This document shows, one piece after another, positions 60,373 through 64,000 of a stretch of DNA of 64,000 nucleotides; position 1 is the stretch's first letter; each line of letters starts with the position of its first letter. The position numbers and the translations under genes are program-made. The notes under the pieces were generated by a model, which did no database searches, was not told the origin of the DNA, and saw only the letters and a program-made list of their open reading frames with translations. Source of the stretch: an uncultured Collinsella sp. (GTDB lineage Bacteria; Actinomycetota; Coriobacteriia; Coriobacteriales; Coriobacteriaceae); the NCBI GenBank assembly GCA_900759335.1, contig CAAEUX010000036.1, positions 1 through 64,000 on the forward strand, in the 5' to 3' direction.

Positions 60373-60378
60373 TATAAT
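60373..60378 (+). promoter_or_regulatory. pyk -10 hexamer
   Basis: TATAAT, 63 nt upstream of the pyk ATG. The -35 region (near 60349) is poor: TTGGGG at 18-nt spacing is the best match. Confidence 0.55.
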
Positions 60379-60441
60379 CATCTCAGTTTTATTTCTTATG
60401 GTTTATCTATCAGCGCAAGACGATGTCAGATGGAGGTCTGA

Positions 60442-61902
60442 ATGTACAAGCGCACTAAGATTGTATGCACCATGGGTCCCGCCTGCGATAGCGACGAGAC
60501 CATCCGCGAGATGATCAAGGCGGGCATGAACGTCGCCCGTTTTAACTTCTCGCACGGCTCCTACGACGAGCACCACGGTCGCATCGAGCGCGTCCGTCGT
60601 ATTTCCAAGGAGCTCGGTATGCCCGTCGGCATCCTGCTCGACACCAAGGGCCCCGAGGTCCGCACCGGCCTTCTGGTCGATGGCAAGAAGGTTGCCGTCA
60701 AGACCGGCGACAAGATCGTCGTCACCGCTCAGCCCACGACCGAGGATTTCCACGGCACCGCTGAGCACATCTCCCTCGACTACCTGGCTCTGCCCTCCGA
60801 GGTCGAGAAGGGCTCCCTCATCCTGATCGATGACGGCCTGGTTGCCCTCGAGGTCGAGTCCGTCGACGGCCAGGACATGACCTGCGTCGTCAAGAACGAC
60901 GGCCTGATCGGCGAGCGCAAGGGCGTCAACATGCCCAACGTCAACATCTCGCTGCCCGCCATCACCGAGCGCGATCGTCAGGACATCCTCTTTGGCCTGA
61001 CCGAGAACATCGACTACATCGCCGCTTCCTTCATCCGTGACGGCGAGTCCGTCCGCGGCATCCGCAAGCTTTGCCGCGAGAACGGTGGCGAGCACGTCAC
61101 GATCTTCCCGAAGATCGAGTGCGCCCTGGGCGTCGAGAACTTCGACGAGATCCTCGAGGCTTCCGACGGCATCATGGTTGCCCGTGGCGACCTGGGCATC
61201 GAGATCAAGCCCGAGCTTGTTCCGCACATCCAGAAGGAGATCATCGCCAAGTGCAACGCGGCCTACAAGCCCGTTATCACCGCTACGCAGATGCTCGACT
61301 CCATGCAGCAGAACCCGCGCCCGACGCGCGCCGAGGTTGCCGACGTTGCTAACGCCATCTACGACGGCACCGACGCCGTCATGCTGTCCGGCGAGTCCGC
61401 TGCCGGTAAGTACCCGGTCGAGGCCGTCAAGATGCAGGCCAGCATTGCTCTCGAGACCGAGAAGTACCTCCCGGCTCACGCTCCGCTCGAGGTTCCGGCC
61501 GATGCTCACGGCACCCGTGTTGTCAACAACGTTGTGGGTATGTCCGCTGTGAACATGGCTACCACCGTTGGCGCCAAGTGCATCACCGTGCCGACGACCA
61601 CCGGTCGTACCGCTCGCCTGATTTCGCACTTCCGTCCCAACATGCCGATCTGCGCGTTCTCCCGCCACGAGTGGGCCGTCCAGCAGATGATCATGTACTG
61701 GGGCGTTATCCCGCACCAGGCCGAGATTACCCAGGGCACCGTCAACGGCACGATCGTCAAGGCGATTGAGACCGCTAAGGAGCTCGGCTACGTCAAGACC
61801 GGAGACCTGACCGTCGCCACCGCTGGCGATCCCCGCATGAGCGTCCAGCTCGAGGACAAGGTCTCCTCGACCAACGTCGCTTACGTCGCTCAGGTGCGCT
61901 AA
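60442..61902 (+). CDS. pyk: Pyruvate kinase
   Basis: A 486-residue glycolytic enzyme making ATP and pyruvate from PEP and ADP. TKIVCTMGPACDSDETIREM, MNVARFNFSHGS, LLDTKGPEVRTG, the signature ITATQMLDSMQQNPRPTRAE and MLSGESAAGKYPVEAV are present. The C-terminal regulatory domain is shorter and has no PEP-utiliser extension. ATG is preceded by GGAGG at 6 nt. The codon use is strongly biased, as in highly expressed genes. It is one of few plus-strand genes here. Confidence 0.97.
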   Translation: MYKRTKIVCTMGPACDSDETIREMIKAGMNVARFNFSHGSYDEHHGRIERVRRISKELGMPVGILLDTKGPEVRTGLLVDGKKVAVKTGDKIVVTAQPTTEDFHGTAEHISLDYLALPSEVEKGSLILIDDGLVALEVESVDGQDMTCVVKNDGLIGERKGVNMPNVNISLPAITERDRQDILFGLTENIDYIAASFIRDGESVRGIRKLCRENGGEHVTIFPKIECALGVENFDEILEASDGIMVARGDLGIEIKPELVPHIQKEIIAKCNAAYKPVITATQMLDSMQQNPRPTRAEVADVANAIYDGTDAVMLSGESAAGKYPVEAVKMQASIALETEKYLPAHAPLEVPADAHGTRVVNNVVGMSAVNMATTVGAKCITVPTTTGRTARLISHFRPNMPICAFSRHEWAVQQMIMYWGVIPHQAEITQGTVNGTIVKAIETAKELGYVKTGDLTVATAGDPRMSVQLEDKVSSTNVAYVAQVR

Positions 61903-61933
61903 ATCGCACTTGCAAGCAGATTTGCATTGCAAA

Positions 61934-61970
61934 GGGTCCGGAAGGCTTCGCCTTCCGGACCCTTTTCTTT
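61934..61970 (+). terminator. Terminator of pyk
   Basis: GGGTCCGGAAGG-CTTCG-CCTTCCGGACCC followed by TTTTCTTT, 31 nt after the stop. Confidence 0.95.
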
Positions 61971-62148
61971 GCGTCAATGCCGGCGCACGGCAAAACACGC
62001 ACTCATTTCTTTACCAAAAGCGCGAAATCCACCCTTCGAGGCCCAAAAAATAAAGCCCCAAGCGCTAAAAGTGTTCGCCCGGTGGCAAGACCACACCTCA
62101 CGCAGGGCTGATAAATCGTTTTAGCAAGAACCAAATCGACCTGGTTTT

Positions 62149-62272
62149 CGGAAGTATGCGGCAAAATCTGGAACCTCCGAGCACACCCTGTTTTTCGCAA
62201 CAAAATGCCTGATAAACTAGCCTCAAAAGCCAGGTCTGCTCATAGGGTTCAGATTTTGCCGCATACTTCCGG
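62149..62272. repeat. 124-bp nested palindrome upstream of a hypothetical gene
   Basis: CGGAAGTATGCGGCAAAATC (62149-62168), continuing with GGAACC, is matched by GGGTTC plus GATTTTGCCGCATACTTCCG up to about 62272. Inside, GAGCACACCCTG faces CAGGTCTGCTC. It starts 246 nt after pyk and ends 54 nt before the next plus-strand gene. Apart from it and the pyk terminator, the 61903-62325 gap shows no gene. Confidence 0.85.
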
Positions 62273-62325
62273 ATTGACGCTGGCATCGCTCGCTTCAAAG
62301 AGATGATTTCGGCCAGGAGGGCATT

Positions 62326-63399
62326 ATGGACCTGACGCTTTGTGGGCAATCCGCCTTTAACTACTACCGCATCCCGCCGCAGGTATTAGGCCTTTCCCCC
62401 GCCATTAGCCTTGGCAATATGAATCGCAGATGTTGTGGTCTCGGAAGTCATGCAGTTGTAAAAGACCTGCTTCACGCACCGCTTCACAGGCTTGTATTCA
62501 CTCGGGCACAATCCGGGTCGCGAAGCCTGTTTAAATCGCACCTCCTGACCCAAGAACCACCTCCGGGGTCGTTTAGGCAGACTGAACATGGGTTTGATGT
62601 CACGTCACCGGAGTTCACGCTGCTCAACCTTGCTACGCAGGTTTCACGCAACCAGTTACTCATGGCTTGCTACGAGATGTGCGGCTCCTTTGCAGTGTTT
62701 AAGCCCTGCGAGCGAACGCAACAACAACTCGATGAAGCTATTTCGCTTAAGTTCATTCCACCCAACTGCGGCTGGGAGCGAGTTAACGACACCAAGGGCA
62801 ATGACACCAGCTTGTGGAAGCGCACGCCGCTTCTTACCGCAACGGATATCGCCGCGTTCGCCAAGCAAGCCGCAGGCCTGCGCGGCGTCAAACAACTGCG
62901 CTGGGCGGCCGAGCACATGACGGGGCAGGCCGCCTCGCCCTTCGAAGTACAGACCTCCATGCTTATCTCGCTCCCCCGCGACGAGGGCGGCCAGGGCATC
63001 GAGATCGCCAACAACGCGCGCATCCCGCTCAGTGAAGCCGCACGTTCGCTGTATGACAAAACCTGCTGCTACGCCGATATCCTCATCGAAAGCGCCACCG
63101 ACAGCATGGGCGTCATTCTGGAATGCCAAGGCCGCTCTGCCCACGACAGCGAAGCCGCGAGCCTCTCCGATGCCGAGCGCGCCACCGCACTCACAAGCAT
63201 GGGCTACGACGTCATCCAAATTACCTATGACCAGATCAAGGAGAAGAAGAGCTTCGACCACATAGCCGAGCTCATCCATAAAAAGGCCGGGCTTCCCCAC
63301 ATCCCAAAGACCAAACAGGAGCGCATTGCCGAAGAAACCTTACGGCAAGAGCTACTTGTCGATTGGGTTGAGCTATTCACTGCCGGGCCGGCCAGCTAG
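62326..63399 (+). CDS. Hypothetical protein with possible nuclease-like C-terminal domain
   Basis: A 357-residue soluble protein starting MDLTLCGQSAFNYYRIPPQV after AGGAGGGC. The centre has VTSPEFTLLNLATQVSRNQL, a pattern reminiscent of AbiEi-like type IV antitoxin or related regulators. The C-terminal about 110 residues show YADILIESATDSMGVILECQ then SLSDAERATALTSMGYDVIQ, resembling the DUF559/Vsr restriction-endonuclease-like core (D...ExQ, R..., Y/W). Catalytic residues are not proven. The stop codons of this gene and the converging next gene overlap within CTAG. Function unknown. Confidence 0.65.
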   Translation: MDLTLCGQSAFNYYRIPPQVLGLSPAISLGNMNRRCCGLGSHAVVKDLLHAPLHRLVFTRAQSGSRSLFKSHLLTQEPPPGSFRQTEHGFDVTSPEFTLLNLATQVSRNQLLMACYEMCGSFAVFKPCERTQQQLDEAISLKFIPPNCGWERVNDTKGNDTSLWKRTPLLTATDIAAFAKQAAGLRGVKQLRWAAEHMTGQAASPFEVQTSMLISLPRDEGGQGIEIANNARIPLSEAARSLYDKTCCYADILIESATDSMGVILECQGRSAHDSEAASLSDAERATALTSMGYDVIQITYDQIKEKKSFDHIAELIHKKAGLPHIPKTKQERIAEETLRQELLVDWVELFTAGPAS

Positions 63400-64000
63400 C
63401 AGCTAGCAATCAGGGGCAGCGCAGGCACATCGGGCGATTCGACACGGGCGGCAAAACCCGCCTCGGTCAGCTCGATGACCTCGGTAAACGTTGCATCGAA
63501 AAACTCCTCGGTTAGCAAGCGATACGGCGGATGATCGGGCTCGCCGGGGTTTTCGCGTACAATCTCGTGCATAACGCCAATGGTCTTGAGCACATACTCC
63601 TTATGGATGGGATACTGACCAAAACGCGTCGCCGCAGTATACAGGCGATCGGTCGCGCGCGGAATCGAAACGATCCCGAGCGTCTTGCCAAACCAGTCAA
63701 AGTCGCCTTGCTTTTTAATGCGGAATTCCTCGCACGGCTTGCCGCCGTGCGCCTCCAGGTACTGATTCACGCGCGTATTCCACACGGTATCGGCCACGAG
63801 GTGAGACCAAACGCCCAGCGTCAGATCGAGCAGCGACTGCGCCACGTCATCGGGCGCGAGCGAAAGCTCGCTAGCACCGGGACCGGCAACCGGCTCGGCA
63901 TCCCTGTAGCGCTGGGGATAGTGCACGCGATTCAGTCGCTCGCGCTCCTCGATAATCGAGGTCGCCGCGGCTAACGCACCGGTGGGTGAACTTTTAAGCA
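63396..64000 (-). CDS. Hypothetical protein, 5' end outside the window
   Basis: The minus-strand frame stays open to the window edge (upstream residues read LKSSPTGALAAATSIIEERE), so the start is missing. Visible sequence includes LLDLTLGVWSHLVADTVWNT and FDWFGKTLGIVSIPRATDRL. The Trp-x-His-x-x-x-Asp pattern recalls zinc-dependent phospholipase C-like/hydrolase families, but I cannot assign it. It overlaps the converging gene by 4 nt at CTAG. Confidence 0.6.
   Translation of the reverse strand, partial: LKSSPTGALAAATSIIEERERLNRVHYPQRYRDAEPVAGPGASELSLAPDDVAQSLLDLTLGVWSHLVADTVWNTRVNQYLEAHGGKPCEEFRIKKQGDFDWFGKTLGIVSIPRATDRLYTAATRFGQYPIHKEYVLKTIGVMHEIVRENPGEPDHPPYRLLTEEFFDATFTEVIELTEAGFAARVESPDVPALPLIASC

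Overview
The window looks like a chromosome segment of a Coriobacteriia member, most likely Collinsella or a close relative. This is inferred from the roughly 60% GC composition, actinobacterial-type HisRS, PPC and RsgA, a Gram-positive Tad pilus locus and paired giant YhgE/Pip proteins. No database search was possible. Nearly all genes lie on the minus strand. Exceptions are the HTH fragment at the left edge, a D,D-carboxypeptidase, a 57-residue membrane peptide, pyk and a hypothetical protein near the right edge.

Layout. 1-9 kb: lactate racemase LarA with a GlpF-like channel, PEP carboxylase, HisRS and an M20 amidohydrolase with an MFS remnant behind it. 9-18 kb: EamA transporter, two end-to-end YhgE/Pip membrane proteins and HtpG. 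18-30 kb: GNAT; an orphan polysaccharide control module (Wzz-like, BY-kinase, PHP phosphatase); PhoR/PhoB with an isolated PstB; and a VanR/VanS-like pair facing a divergent D,D-carboxypeptidase. 29-39 kb: tRNA-Ser(GCU), three identical tRNA-Arg(ACG), tRNA-Leu(CAG), an AAA ATPase, a TPR protein, SerRS, ProC, RlmH and a frameshifted SPFH gene. 39-45 kb: TatD, KsgA, MetRS, RsmI and a GH5-like protein lacking its acid/base glutamate. 45-56 kb: tRNA-Phe, a toxin-antitoxin-like pair and a Tad/Flp pilus operon. 56-64 kb: RsgA, a P-type cation ATPase, pyruvate kinase and two poorly known proteins.

Most unusual content. The intergenic DNA is full of long nested palindromes. Several sit between a stop codon and the intrinsic terminator (ppc, the second yhgE, the P-type ATPase), and one follows htpG. 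Two families occur twice in the window with conserved ends or apex while the stems change sequence and stay paired: a 150-nt element at 10325 and 15747, and a hairpin at 303 and 2736. Separately, the tRNA-Arg and tRNA-Leu genes each carry, directly 3', a unit of about 190 bp (137 bp in one case). Each unit repeats the last 18-19 nt of that tRNA plus its terminator around a shared GC-rich insert that carries an inverted T-loop. These tRNA-tail units and the 150-nt element are the best candidates for undescribed systems. They could be mini-elements targeting tRNA 3' ends and structured 3'-UTR elements, respectively.

Pathway view. Lactate/pyruvate/PEP metabolism is represented by LarA and its channel, PPC and pyruvate kinase. 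Envelope biology is represented by VanRS-like/DacA, the YhgE pair, the BY-kinase module and the Tad pilus. Translation is represented by HisRS, SerRS, MetRS, KsgA, RsmI, RlmH, RsgA and six tRNA genes.
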